From the NCBI GenBank assembly GCA_944548615.1, contig OX155979.1, positions 14,723,597 to 14,787,596 of the forward strand: a stretch of DNA of 64,000 bases, read 5' to 3'. The notes beneath the pieces were generated by a model, which saw only the letters and a program-made list of their open reading frames with translations, had not been told where the DNA came from and did not search any database. Of this stretch, positions 11,459-25,310 are shown in pieces. The translations under genes and the position numbers were made by a program. Numbering within the stretch: the first letter of the stretch is position 1; every line of letters begins with the position of its first letter. This DNA comes from Micropterix aruncella. Taxonomy: Eukaryota > Arthropoda > Insecta > Lepidoptera > Micropterigidae.

Positions 11459-12178
11459 GAGCCCTATCACATATTTTTTCCAGAAAGGCAAAAAAAGTGG
11501 ATTTTTGGCGTTCTAATTCCAAGAAATGAAGAGATTTCTACAAACTTTAATTACTGAATTACCTGGACCATTTCTTGATGTTGACCATAGCGGCCTTTAA
11601 TTTTAGATATAACGAATATTATTTACTTATTCAGCCCATTTTCCGAAAGTCGTTATTCGTAAAACGCTCGGAAGGCAAACTTTGAGCTCCTTAATACAGT
11701 AATATCACTACAACGAAAACCGTATACTATTTTTTTTTATGTCCGTCATGTATTCTTGATGTACACTACGGCTTTATTTTTTCGTTTTTTGACCACATAT
11801 CCAAGGTATACATTACTTACAATTACACAAAATAAAAAAAAAATCTTCCTGTATCATTCTAATTTTCTCAGAAATAAAATAAGATTCTTATATAATACTT
11901 ATACTATATTAAAGTTCACTCTTTTAGCAATACGACATAATATAAATTATTGTCATTAGAAAGGAGAAAACACTGCAAAAAACAATTAGAAATTGTGTAT
12001 ATATTTGCTTGCGCAAGAGAAGAGCGCTCAGTGCCGCGGTTTTCTCCCAGGGTTGAATAGTTATTTATTTATTTATTTATTTATTTATCCTATCTTTTAT
12101 AGTTACATCAAAAAAAAAATGCGTTCATTTTTTCAACTCATTTTAAAAGAATACCTACGCTATTTTGTAATAAGGCTC
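11459..12178. mobile_element. piggyBac-like non-autonomous element, 720 bp
   Basis: Bounded by TTAA at 11455-11458 and 12179-12182. Terminal inverted repeats are GAGCCCTATCACA (left) and, on the - strand of the right end, GAGCCTTATTACA. The E repeat at 10784-11120 shows the same site with a single TTAA, so insertion with TTAA duplication is demonstrated. No transposase frame; it contains a short (ATTT)n run near 12060. Confidence 0.85.
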
Positions 12179-12455
12179 TTAATTCGTCTCAATTGAAGGC
12201 ATTTTGTGTTGCATAAGGATGAGCCCTATTTATGAGATATATGGATGAATAGTGATCGTTAGTCGACTGCAAAAGGACCTTTAAACTTACATTGCACCGT
12301 CGAAAGTCGTGCACATCCATAAGTATATCTCATTCAAACATAAGCATTTCCCAATACAAGCTGGGATTTCCTTCGCTACTTTTTAAGTAGCTTTTACTAA
12401 TTTTATTTTAAATAAAAACATCATCCTATAAACGGATTTCTTTACAAACCTTATC

Positions 12456-13998
<1,543 letters not shown>

Positions 13999-13999
13999 T

Positions 14000-14980
14000 T
14001 GTACATTTTCTGTCGGCAGTCGTGTTTTTTATTTATATTAATATATGTATTTCAGTATTCGTACTCACCGAAAACGTAATATTTTTTTAAGAATTTGTTA
14101 TCGCGGATATTTCGCACTGGCCGCGCTTGAAAACCGAAAACGACTGGCATGTGCTACTAGAATGTTGCGTTCGATTTCTTCCTACTTTTGTAGGCGTGCC
14201 ATCAGGAATCGTAAATCGGGGTTACTTCGTAAATTATACGTATCTAAGACATCGTAGGGTAGGCAGGGGACGATTGAAACAGTGGACAAAACAAGAACCC
14301 TTCGGCTACGTAACGATCAAATTTGGATGCACTTGAGAACACCGTGGACTAAGAAACGACCAATATTGGCGGATTGCTCCTGGAGCGCACAGTAATATTA
14401 TTTTCTAATTCGATCGCATCCTAAAATCCATACCAAATATCTTATTATTACCATAGATAGATACATAGACGGCCGCTAGAATAATTTCGCGCGTCATTTC
14501 GCGGATATTTCCTCATTTTTTTTTTCAAGAAATCATCAAAATTTTTAATCATTTTTATGAGCTAATATCTAAATATTTTTGTATGTAAATAAGCAAAACG
14601 AAATATTACAATTAATAGAGAATCTAATAAAGATCACGATAGTTTTACAATTTCTAAATAGGGTTCTGTATTTTATCGTAACACAAGTACAAATTAGAAA
14701 TGCTGAGTTTTTTTTTCACTTTTTTGACTTTCTCATTCATAATTATCTAATTGTTTTACAAAATGAGATTTCAATATTCTATATACTAAATTTCAATGCG
14801 ATCATTGCACAGTAATATTATTTTTATGGTTGCTATAGTAGTTCCATAGTTATAGTACTTTTTGTCGAGCGCGGCGATATTGCAAGAAATTCCAATAAAT
14901 TGCCGCGGTTTGCCATGAAATTATGCCGCTACTCTATACATAGACGGCCGCTAAAATAATTTTGCGCGTCTTGAACTGAT
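14000..14980. other. Unassigned stretch with a diverged internal duplication
   Basis: No gene was recognised. Two segments recur about 420-475 bp apart: CACAGTAATATTATTTT (about 14387 and 14807) and ACATAGACGGCCGCTA (about 14463 and 14938). Together they suggest an old tandem duplication. ORFs at 14045-14336 lack family signs. Confidence 0.4.
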
Positions 14981-14982
14981 AT

Positions 14983-15490
14983 TTTATTTTATTTTATTTT
15001 ATTTTCTTAAGGATAACTTACAGCCAATAATTTAGTAGTGAACAAAAATAGAAAGCTTAGAGCCATTTACAAGTTACCACTGATAATGATAATAATAATA
15101 ACATGAATTTAGAACTGATATTAAGCATAAAGAAGATATTAAACAAGAAGATACTAAATTGTACAGTAGAAAACATGTTGACATAAACAAGACTGTAATA
15201 AAAGAAGAAAATGCTAAGCCTGGTCATCACAAAATCGCCCTACGCCCGTGAAAAAGGGGTCAATATCAATGTCAGCATTCAGGGTGTTGAAAGTTTCGCT
15301 TACCCTTATATAATATGAATTACGCCTGTATTTGGTTTTAAAGCCAGGTACATGAAGGGGTGCCCTATTTCTAAGTGCCCGGCTAGGAGTGCTGAGAGAT
15401 ATTTTAGATAGTAGTTCAGGACAATCAATCGAGCCATTTAAAATTCGTAGTAAAAGTGAGATGTCAGCTATATTTCTGGTAAAATTCCAT
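14983..15490 (-). mobile_element. LINE C-terminal fragment with (AAAAT)n tail
   Basis: On the - strand about 15485-15195 reads TRNIADISLLLRILNGSIDC, PELLSKISLSTPSRALRNR, APLHVPGFKTKYRRNSYYIR and NTLNADIDIDPFF. This is the post-RT region typical of Jockey-like LINEs. The - strand 3' tail is (AAAAT)n, seen as ATTTTATTTT at 14983-15005. Confidence 0.7.
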
Positions 15491-16300
15491 TGTCAAACAT
15501 GGAAGGGCCTTATTGTCAAACATCGAGTCTAGAACAGTTTTTTTGAGTTTTTTTATTGTTTTCAATTGGAATATGAAAAGAAATGTAAGTAAATTTGATT
15601 CTAAAACACTTAATCAACCGAATTCAGTGGTTTTATGTACATTTTATTCTAATTTTACCTGTTTTTTTTAGTAGAAAAAAACAGGTAAACGAGATCTAAA
15701 CGAAACAAAGGCACATCTGTCTCAATATGTAATTATAAATAAAGAAAGTCGTATTATCAGGGTACTGCATTGTCAGGTATATATTCCATAGAAAAAGGTC
15801 GTAGAAAGGGTTCCGCCTTCCCAGTTTTTTTTATTTTTTTTTAATTTTATAAAATTATCCGATACATTACAATTGATTTTGCGAAGCAGTTAAGATTACA
15901 TTTGTGTGGATTTTATCACCCCACTAGATTGTATATCTGTTCTGGGGTGATAGTATTTAAGACTTCACTTTAATCACAGTTACTTCACTTTCTTTTCTTT
16001 TTTTTTTCTCTCATTCATTCCGATCGCTCATACATTCTTATAAATTTTAAGGTTAATATAAATATATAAATATGTATATACATAAAGAACTAATACTAAA
16101 TAAAGAAAAAGAAAATATTTAAGTTTATAGATAAGTAAAATAAATAAATATATAGATTAATATATAACTAAATTGACCAATAAAATAAGTAGCCTAAAAA
16201 GGTTTCTTACTATGCACATATAAAATTGTGAATTTAATTAATTAATATAATATTATCATTTTTTTTAAAACATAATCAACCGAAACATATTTCTTATCAA
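15491..16300. other. AT-rich unassigned stretch
   Basis: No gene or element boundary was recognised; AT-rich with poly-T and ATA-type runs. Confidence 0.3.
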
Positions 16301-16304
16301 GTAT

Positions 16305-16548
16305 CAGGTGACAGATATGGACCGAAGTTTGATCCCTCACCGATATCAGTACCTAATGTTTTAGCAAAAATTTTGGAAAAAATAGTAATTACAGAACTCT
16401 GTAATCACTTAGAAACCAATCACATGTCATCCGAAAACCAATACGGCTTCAGATCCAAAATGGGAACACAAGATGCAGTACTAAAAATGTCGGAGCATAT
16501 CACTAGGTATGTAGACGCCAACAAAAAGTGTATTACTGTACCTACTTC
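16305..16548 (+). pseudogene. Reverse transcriptase fragment (LINE)
   Basis: Reads YGPKFDPSPISVPNVLAKIL, EKIVITELCNHLETNHMS, then ENQYGFRSKMGTQDAVLKM and a stop. QYGFR is the RT finger motif, preceded by the PIS..NVLAKILEK block. Only about 80 residues remain; flanks are AT-rich. Confidence 0.75.
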
Positions 16549-16846
16549 CTGACCCGCGCGTATTACTGTACTTCCTATAAACCTAAGAGATAAATAAGTA
16601 TTTAAGGGTTTACATATTTTAATGCAAAATATTTAATTACTTTTCTATTTAAAATGTATTTTAAATAAATAATTAATTATATATTAAGATAAATAATAAG
16701 TATTTTATTTAATGAGTTTTTAATAACACAAAGTAGGTAGGTAAGTACTATTAAATGAATATATTAGATATATGTAAAATGTTATTAAATACAATGTTTT
16801 AGCTAATGAATAATACAAATTATTCATTGCTAATGATATTTAAATA
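16549..16846. other. AT-rich spacer
   Basis: Nothing recognised between the RT fragment and the foldback repeat. Confidence 0.3.
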
Positions 16847-17306
16847 GGATAGAAAACGAATTTACCGCGTGAAATTTGTAGCACCCTACGTTTCGGTGAC
16901 GTTGCAGCCGCCGTGGTCCAGGGTAGACAGAAGAGCTGTCAATCCGTTGTTTTGCGGGTAGGCCGCATACCGCTTCCGCCACTGCGTAGGTTATCACGGT
17001 GGTGGGGGGCCGGGCTTGGAGCGCGGGAATTTCGAAAATCCGTCTTGCACACAACACTCACTGTATCCTGTTTTACGTCTTTGCGTTCGGCGTTCGGCGG
17101 CGGGAACATTTTAAGAAGAGGGTTCCACTTAGAAGAGAGTTTGTAACCGTCGTCTCTGTTAAACGATGGCTGCAAACGGTCAACGGCGGCTGCAACGTCA
17201 CCGAAACGTCGGGTGCTACAAATTTCTCGCAGTAAATTCGTTTTCTATCCTATTTATAATGTCAAACAACCGCGATAGTCTTCGATTTTATATATTTAAA
17301 TGTTTT
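16847..17306 (+). repeat. D element: Penelope-type terminal foldback, copy 1
   Basis: The left arm (16849-17100) starts ATAGGATAGAAAACGAATTT. The right arm from about 17184 is its complement and contains CACCGAAACGTCGGG, then ends TATCCTATTTATAATGTC...CGATTTTAT. The same end sequence flanks the RT fragment at 51031, linking D to a Penelope-like element. Inverted partial duplication of ends is a known habit of these elements. The centre differs from the other two copies. Confidence 0.65.
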
Positions 17307-17805
17307 AATAACTTTATACAGAGTATTATTCACCGAGATTCACAGTTGACCTTGCATTACAGTATGTATGGCTGAGCGCTGCGCACTCTCCGCCCTCTAT
17401 CTCAAAAACGGATACAAAATTTGTCGCAAATCGTATGCTCTACATTTTTTATTATAGATGTTAACATCATTGTAGCTATAGAAACCTAGATAATCGCGAA
17501 AAAACAATGTTGGTGATCTTTGACCTTGAATAACTTTCGACGCAGACAAGTGATTGTATGAGACTTTTGGGACAACTTATAGAACGCCGAAAAAAAGGTG
17601 TACACCAGTTTCCAGCTTATTATCTCTCATTCCGAGATTTACCCCCTTTCTTGCTGCAGTGACTGCACTATCTTGTTAAAAAGATGGGAGATCAAAGCTA
17701 GCGATTGGGAAACGTATTTTTCAATTTGTTTAGAAATAAACGTTTATTTCACAAAAAAAAAGTCCTGAAAAATAAATGTTTTTTATTTGCAAATTACAAA
17801 AATAT
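17307..17805. other. Unassigned stretch
   Basis: No gene was recognised. The segment CTCTATCTCAAAAACGGATAC to TTGACCTTGAATAACTTTCG resembles non-coding transposon DNA but no ends were found. Confidence 0.3.
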
Positions 17806-18086
17806 ACAAATTCAAATTCAAATTCTTTATTTATCTATAATATTACATGGATTTTTAAAATTCAAAGCCATCCTAACTAGGCCTCGCCTGTACTAAGGTA
17901 GGCTTAATATTTTAAAAAAGGTATAGTGGTTTTCGTAACTAGCTGTAATACATCTTTGTATATTATTATGTTACATTTGAGAAGTTAAAAATAGAATAAG
18001 AAAGTTTAATAATATTAAATTTAGGTATATACATATAAATATATACATACATATATAAATGAATATATACTTTATAGATAAATATA

Positions 18087-18376
<290 letters not shown>

Positions 18377-18408
18377 TTAATTGTAAGGTTAGTGAAGGTT
18401 GTACCTTT

Positions 18409-18447
18409 GCCGGACGTTTCGGAGCCCGTGGCTCCTTCTTCAGCGGC
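18409..18447 (-). ncRNA. Hammerhead-ribozyme-like motif, second copy
   Basis: Identical core to 10393-10431 on the - strand: CTGAAGA, GGAGCC/GGCTCC hairpin, GAAAC, GTC, with GCCG/CGGC closing stem. Confidence 0.5.
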
Positions 18448-18671
18448 AAGAAGAATACTGCAGTGGAAGCTGTCACCTGCAACTACCCGCATTCCTCTGT
18501 GGTGCTGGGAGAGGGGTGTAGTGGGCGGGAAAATGCATTTTTAAATAAAATATTGGATTTAGAATTTGGTAATGTGGAAATAAATAATGATATGTAGAGT
18601 GTATGAGAATATGTAGAGTGTATAAGAATATATAGGTGGAAGAATTAATATATAGTGTAATTTGTATCTAC

Positions 18672-18719
<48 letters not shown>

Positions 18720-18886
18720 AGGGTGAGTGAGGGTGTGTTTATTTGTGTGAGTGGGTGAGTGAGGGTGTGTTTATTTGTGTGAGTGTGTATGTTTGTGAGG
18801 GTGTGTTGGTGAGAGTATAAACACAGATAGATATATATGTATATATTAAAAGGGTGTATACTATAGGATGGAATGTGTCTGTATCA

Positions 18887-19650
<764 letters not shown>

Positions 19651-19869
19651 TCTCACAAATCGTGCACTATTTTAATATATATGTTATTAATGTCTCCGTT
19701 TCTTGTCGACCCAGAGTCAAAAGTGACTTAGTTAGGTTTGTCTTTACGCCGTGACTATTCCTAGATTTTAGTCCTGCAGGAAAAACACTATTGATTTTGT
19801 TGAACAGTCGAGGAGCAATGTAAGAAAAGTGATTTTGTGCTAAACTTGTTCTCTTTTTTTTGGATTAAG

Positions 19870-20248
19870 TGCTGTCTGGTTGGTTGGTTATACGTAGCCA
19901 CAGAAACTGAAATCAGTGTAACACTTTATCGTTTACGTTTGATTTATGAATAAGCCCGACGTAACCTTGATGACGTAATCGGCGCGCCGGCTAGTCGCCT
20001 CACGCCGGGTTCGTTATAAAATTGGTTTTTGTGTATGCGAAAAAATACGTGAAGGTATTTGTGAGAATCTGTATGAATCCGATTTTTAGTAGTGTATCTA
20101 TAAATAGCTTGTATTAAAATAACAACAATAGATTATTATTAGTTCATTTTTAACCCTTGACTACACTCGCGGTTTTGGCACACGTATGTCCACTAGTGGG
20201 GTTGTTTTGTAACCCTTTTCTTTTTTAGGAAAATTTTAATATAAATGA
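19870..20248. other. Unassigned stretch
   Basis: No gene was recognised. It holds a TTAACCCTTGACTACACTCG string near 20152 resembling the CCCTT MITE ends, but no partner end was found. Confidence 0.3.
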
Positions 20249-20700
<452 letters not shown>

Positions 20701-20701
20701 G

Positions 20702-21082
20702 GTGTCGACTACAACAGGCGAGCCCGTCACCACAGGACGTTTTAACGATTAGTCGTTCTATCGACCTGCAGTGAGCGTAGAAGACTTTGGACAAAAACAA
20801 TCCAACGTCTAGCTACGCCACAACCCGTAAGAGACCAACGCCTTAACCGCGAGATAGCCAGTAATGTTACCTGGCGGGCCGACACTCGCGCCCTTGCTTC
20901 CAATTGTGACCAGATTTCTCCGGTCTCTCGATTGGTTCCGAGTTCGAGGTCGCTTGCGCGGTCCTCTCCCTTACGAAGCGGTGAAACGGTGTACACCGAA
21001 TATATCGCGGACCAAGGCGTCCTTTGCCCGGCTTTGAACCGGGATCGGATGGCCAATGGTCATTTCAAGAGCAGTCTATAGG
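20702..21082 (-). mobile_element. A-family retroposon, 5' truncated
   Basis: Begins, in reverse complement, with the family 3' end (GGTGTCGACTACAACAGGCG) and is truncated near 21082 in the middle of the family sequence, directly against the D element. Confidence 0.8.
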
Positions 21083-21412
21083 AAACAATCCGTCTTGCAC
21101 ACAACACTCACTGTATCCTGTTTTACGTCTTTGCGTTCGGCGTAAAACAGGACACAGTGAGTGTTGTGTGCAAGACGGATTTTCAAAATTCCCGCGTTCC
21201 AAGCCCGGCCCCCACCACCGTTATAACCTACGCAGTGGCGGAAGCAGTATGCGGCCTTACCGCAAAACAACGGATTGACAGCTCTTCAGTCTACCCTGGA
21301 CAACGGCGGCTGCAACGTCACCGAAACGTCGGGTGCTACAAATTTCACGCGGTAAATTCGTTTTCTATCCTATTAATAATGTCAAACAACCGCGATAGTC
21401 TTCGATTTTATA
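21083..21412 (+). repeat. D element: Penelope-type terminal repeat, copy 2
   Basis: Starts with a 36 bp hairpin (GTCTTGCACACAACACTC and complement around a CTTTGCGTTCGG loop). It then follows the right arm of D to GTCAAACAACCGCGATAGTC. The hairpin inverts the central part of the other copies. Confidence 0.65.
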
Positions 21413-21539
21413 TAAATTATATATCCAATAGTAATAAAAACTTTATTTAATCTCTTGTAAAATAATTTAATTTAAATAAAGTAGGTACATGTTTACATAA
21501 TTTTTAGGTTAATGTATACTTAGAAAACTACTTTTATAG

Positions 21540-22243
21540 GAAAAAAAAATACGTGTGGCACTCGGGGACTGCCGCGTTAAAGCTATTGCATAGCATTTTT
21601 TAACAACTTATGCAATTATAAATATTTATTTATTTTATTTATTTATTTTTTTCTGATATCAGATAACTGCGCTCTATCGGAAAACGTTGAAATTATTCCG
21701 AATCATTTGCGGCTGCGGAAGCAAATGATTCGGAATAATTTAAACATCTTCCGATAGAGCGCCGCGCACGAATTTTATTCAATAAAGCAAAAAAACCGGA
21801 TACTATTCTTTGACTATTCGAAAAAATTCGTAGATAAAAAGATAGATAATTAAATTATCTTTAAAATGGTGCATGTTTCATATTAATACGCCAGATAGTA
21901 TTTGCGTAGTAGTCGTTTTTGTGTTCGGTTAGACCTAATTTCACAAATTAATTACACTATGTAATATAAACAAAATCTAAAATATTCAAAGCTAAGAATA
22001 TTAGGAAAATGTTCTTGTTTAGCATATATTTTTTTCGAATCGTAAGCAGTACTCGTTTAGACGTAATTATCAGTTTAAAATCATTAATTTTCGTTAAGAA
22101 ATTTCTGAGGGGGGACGTCTTGCACTATATATCTAAAGGTATATGTATAAAAAGGCAAATAAACGCTACCCTACTTATTCAGACGGCAAATTAAGAAAAA
22201 AGATTCTAAACTTTACGCAAAGCGAAGCCGCGGGCAACAGCTA
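21540..22243 (-). mobile_element. Hairpin-containing repeat, copy 2 (uninterrupted)
   Basis: Reverse complement of the element split at 2590/3299. The junction GGTTATC... is replaced here by the continuous CAGATAACTGCGCTCTATCGG, showing the unoccupied A-element target. The right end GCCGCGGGCAACAGCTAG at 22226-22243 looks like another Helitron 3' end. Confidence 0.6.
21669..21762. repeat. Long hairpin, 42 bp arms, second copy
   Basis: Arms 21669-21710 and 21721-21762 around a 10 bp spacer, as at 2494-2587. Confidence 0.85.
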
Positions 22244-22936
22244 GTCTATACTAATATTATAAGAGGTAAAGTTTGTGAGGTTGTAGGAAGTAATCTGTGG
22301 ATCTACTGAACCGATTTTGACAATTCTTTTACCAATAGAAAACCACGTTATTTGTGAGTGTCATAGGCTATATATTAATCCGAAAAATTAAAAGACTTTT
22401 TCGTGGGTCAGATTTGTAAAGTAAGTCGGAGAAAAAACGGTCGAACGAAAACGTTTCTAACTAACGCTGCCTTAACGATGAGAGATATATGATTAAGTTC
22501 TAGAGAAAAGTTGTAGAGCTTGGTAATGCCTACAATTAAGTCAGCGACAGCATATGTCAAAATTTTATATTTAGGTTACAAAAAGTAGTAGTTTATATTT
22601 TAAAAATAATTTAAATCGTTAGGTCATGTTTATTGGTCATATTATCAACAATTATGAATTCATATCAAAATAAGTAAATTTATCGTCTCAAGTGTTTAAA
22701 ACAAAAGACTTTTTCCTTTTACTGCATAAATGGTTAAAGAGATAAGACACTGACAAATAACGGTAATATAGTCAAATTGGCATGCAAATACATACATACA
22801 TATGTAGTAAAAATATGACCCTTCTTTTGGCAGTCAGGAAATAAATCATAGCACTCAGTACTAACCGAACCACACTCATAATTTCATCACAGGTAAAAAG
22901 TTTTACCGCCCAACGAAGTGGGCACGGGTCAGCTAG
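22244..22936 (+). mobile_element. Non-autonomous Helitron, complete
   Basis: Starts TCTATACTAATATTATAA and ends GGGCACGGGTCAGCTAG, with a stem just before the end (CGCCCAACGAAGTGGGC). The 5' TC and 3' CTAG fit Helitrons, which make no target duplication. It directly abuts another CTAG end at 22243. No coding capacity. A truncated inverted copy is at 361-1059. Confidence 0.75.
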
Positions 22937-22942
22937 ATTAAT

Positions 22943-23010
22943 ATGAAGATCACAGCAGCGAGTAAGGATTCCATTCCTGGATGCAATGTGTTGAAAAGTG
23001 AACACATCCA
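22943..23010 (-). pseudogene. Short LINE C-terminal remnant
   Basis: The - strand reads FTFQHIASRNGILTRCCDLH, matching the ASRNGVLTRCCELYN block of the LINE at 31353-31730. About 20 residues remain, ending close to the first protease exon. Confidence 0.5.
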
Positions 23011-23037
23011 TAAAATATTTTTTCTTATTATCGACAG

Positions 23038-23149
23038 ACGCTGTTCATCGCGAGATGTTTTTCTAAGACTGGGCCAAGTGCACTGTATCAACTCTTGCAG
23101 AAGGAAAACGACCTGTGGGGATGTTGTCGTACCAGAACACCATTTAAAT
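23038..23149 (+). CDS. LMLN: Leishmanolysin-like metalloprotease, exon a (cysteine-rich)
   Basis: First recognised exon of a zinc metalloprotease of family M8 (invadolysin). Acceptor TTATTATCGACAG|A, donor AAT|GTAAGT. It enters in phase 2 and leaves in phase 0, giving 37 codons: RCSSRDVFLRLGQ, VHCINSCRRKTTCGDVV, VPEHHLN. The C-x3-C-x5-C spacing followed by CG..VPE.HL matches the region before the catalytic domain of animal invadolysins, where the cysteines form disulphides. An AG at 23099-23100 is a weaker alternative acceptor but would lose conserved cysteines. The next exon joins as HLN|PCLVC, as expected for the family. Upstream exons (signal peptide, propeptide) were not recognised. Confidence 0.85.
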
Positions 23150-23211
23150 GTAAGTTTGTCGCCATCATTGATTATAAATGGTATTAGACTACTAGACTCC
23201 TTATTTATGAT

Positions 23212-23515
23212 AGCAAATGGTTTCGTGCAGCTTGGGCCACAAGATCCATTTTGTTCTCGGATCGGCTCAGCTCACTATTCAGCTCCTATTCAGAAGCCTC
23301 CTCGTGCGGACGGCTACCCCGGGTAAGACTCTGGCGTCTCAGGCCGCACGGCTGGTGGACAACTTTCTCCTGGCGGGATTGCATCACGACGCTAATGGAC
23401 GATTTGCGCACCGTTCGACCGCGCCAATCGGTTGTGCATTCTGACTAATTGCTGATGGAGTCTGTATATTATAAAAATATACTGTCTCCTAAGCAGCGGG
23501 TTGGATGTTGACCTG
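23212..23515 (+). mobile_element. B-subfamily retroposon, 5' part
   Basis: Homologous to 42613-42935 (the complete B copy): GCAGCTTGGGCCACAAGATCC to GGATGTTGACCTGT. It continues at 24214 after a LINE insertion. Confidence 0.75.
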
Positions 23516-23519
23516 TAAT

Positions 23520-24213
23520 AATAAATACAAACGGAGCTGCCATGGAATTCACCGACCGGAGTCGGGCCCATCATAATACTATTTTTTTATACACTTCTGG
23601 TGGGTGAGCAGTGGATTCCGGACTTACGAACCGGCTGTGGTAGGTTTAGGACAGCTGTCTTGCCACATGTGAGCGTTCACCTTGCCACCCATTCACTCCC
23701 CCTTCGAAGCCATAGAATTTGAGATGCGCAAATCGCAGTTTTACATAATTTTTCTAAGAAAGAGTTGATTATTTTTCTGGAAAGGCCAAGATCTTTAAAG
23801 AGGTGAAATAGAGATTTAGCTGGCAGGCCACGAGCGCCAACTTCCACCGCGTGAAGGTGAACAGTGAAGCCGTTCCGGGTTACGGCATTTGCAAGATCAT
23901 GGTATTTATTTAATTTGTACTCGTGGTCTTTTGGGATATTTGATTCCCATGGAACAGTTAATTCTACAATAAGAGCCACCTTCCGAGATAGAGAGTAAAG
24001 AGTTATATCTGGACGGAGGGCTGTGCATCCGAGACTTTCAGGTAATTTATACTGCTTAGAGACCGAATCAACCTCCAGAATCCAATCTGTAGCTTTCTCG
24101 ATTATTGAGAAAGGTTTTGTAGTTATTTTTTTTGCCTTTAGAGCCAACCCGCACAAACTGTATTGGGGGTTTGGAGGATACTGTCAAACCCTTGTTGGCA
24201 CGAGCCACTGAAA
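23520..24213 (-). mobile_element. RLE-type LINE, copy 2, inserted in a B element
   Basis: The - strand frame 24156-23677 keeps the PD-x14-E nuclease block (LRPDITLYSL..IVELTVPWES) and the C-terminal end. The CCHC knuckle is lost by 5' truncation. The 3' end is at ATACAAACGGAGCTGCC (23524). It splits the B element, with loss of about 40 bp of target compared with 42936-42976. Confidence 0.8.
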
Positions 24214-24632
24214 CAACGTATAGGCTAACTGATCCCGTGTGGCACTACAGGCAAAGGACGCCCAGGTCCGCGATGAATTCGAATTGAATTACCGCTGTAA
24301 TATAACAGGTAGAGACAGCGTAAGCGACTTCGGACCCGTAACCAGTCGGGAGGACGGAGGTATCCTGAAGGTTAACTCCAGACAGAGATATTCTACCAAA
24401 ACTGGTAGTTAAAGGGCGAGGCTGCCCGCTGGGACCTTTCCCGGTGCCTTGCCATAAGACGTTGGCCTCTATCGGGCTTGTTGGCGGAGATAGACAGTAG
24501 ATTGTCTTGTCTGACAGTAGATTAGATTGTCTTGTCTTTTACGTTTATCCCACGGCCGAAAGAACGATCACATATCGTTATACCAGCCTGGAATGACGGA
24601 TTCGCTCATTGTAGTCGACACCGCCCTACTGC
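24214..24632 (+). mobile_element. B-subfamily retroposon, 3' part
   Basis: Continues the B element from GATCCCGTGTGGCACTAC to GTAGTCGACACCGCC, matching 42977-43350. Confidence 0.75.
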
Positions 24633-24736
24633 TCAACTCCTTAGTATAATTCGGCACACCTTCTGCGCCGGCGAAATATAGGTGGCGCTGATAGCAGTGT
24701 ACATCAAACTAATTTACTTGGCCGTTTGTAATAACA

Positions 24737-25002
24737 TTGATAAATAATGTTTTTTTTATATACAAGGAAATGATTGAACATAACAATGGGCCCTTGCTGA
24801 GTTGGCCACGAAGACCCATTCTGTTCATGGTTGATCACACTCAAGGTTTAACACCTATCCGGCGGCCTCCACGCATGAAGTGCGAGCCCGGGCAGGACTC
24901 TGGCCTTAGGGCTAGTTTCCCCTAGGAATCAACCTATTGGCGCCCCTGGACGGTCTGCTCACCGTGCGGCGTAAGCCAATCGATTGTGCATTCTGACTAA
25001 CA
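24737..25002 (+). repeat. 266 bp direct repeat, left copy (with A2 5' part)
   Basis: TTGATAAATAATG through CATTCTGACTAACA is repeated at 25311-25577 with a few substitutions and one T indel. It contains the 5' part of an A2 element starting near 24785. Confidence 0.9.
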
Positions 25003-25310
25003 TCTTGCGGTGTCGACTACAACGGGCGAGCCCGTCACCACAGGACGTTTTAACGATTAGTCGTTCTGTCGCCCTGCAGTGAACGTAGAAGACTTTGGAC
25101 AGTACAATTCTACGTCCAGCTACGTCACAACCCGTGAGAGTCCAACGCCTTACCGCGAGTGAGCCAGGAATAAACCCGGCGGGCTCGAGATACTCGCGCC
25201 CTCACTTCCAATTGTGACCACATTTCTCCGGTCTCTCGATTGGTTCCGAGTTCGAGGTCGCTTGCGCGGTCCTCTCCCTTACGAAGCGGTGAAACGGAGT
25301 GCACCGAATC
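25003..25310 (-). mobile_element. A-family retroposon, 5' truncated, between long direct repeats
   Basis: In reverse complement it runs from the family 3' end (TCTTGCGGTGTCGACTAC) to about its midpoint (GTGCACTCCGTTTCACC read on the - strand). The 266 bp direct repeats lie immediately on both sides. Confidence 0.85.

Noticed and set aside
16847..17306. Hammerhead ribozyme in the D element (ACCGAAACGTCGGG)
   Set aside because: GAAAC and GTC are present, but no CTGANGA and no helix II hairpin could be aligned upstream.
23099..23149. Shorter exon using the AG at 23099-23100
   Set aside because: It would drop the C-x3-C-x5 cysteines that align with the family; the acceptor at 23036-23037 keeps frame and conserved residues.
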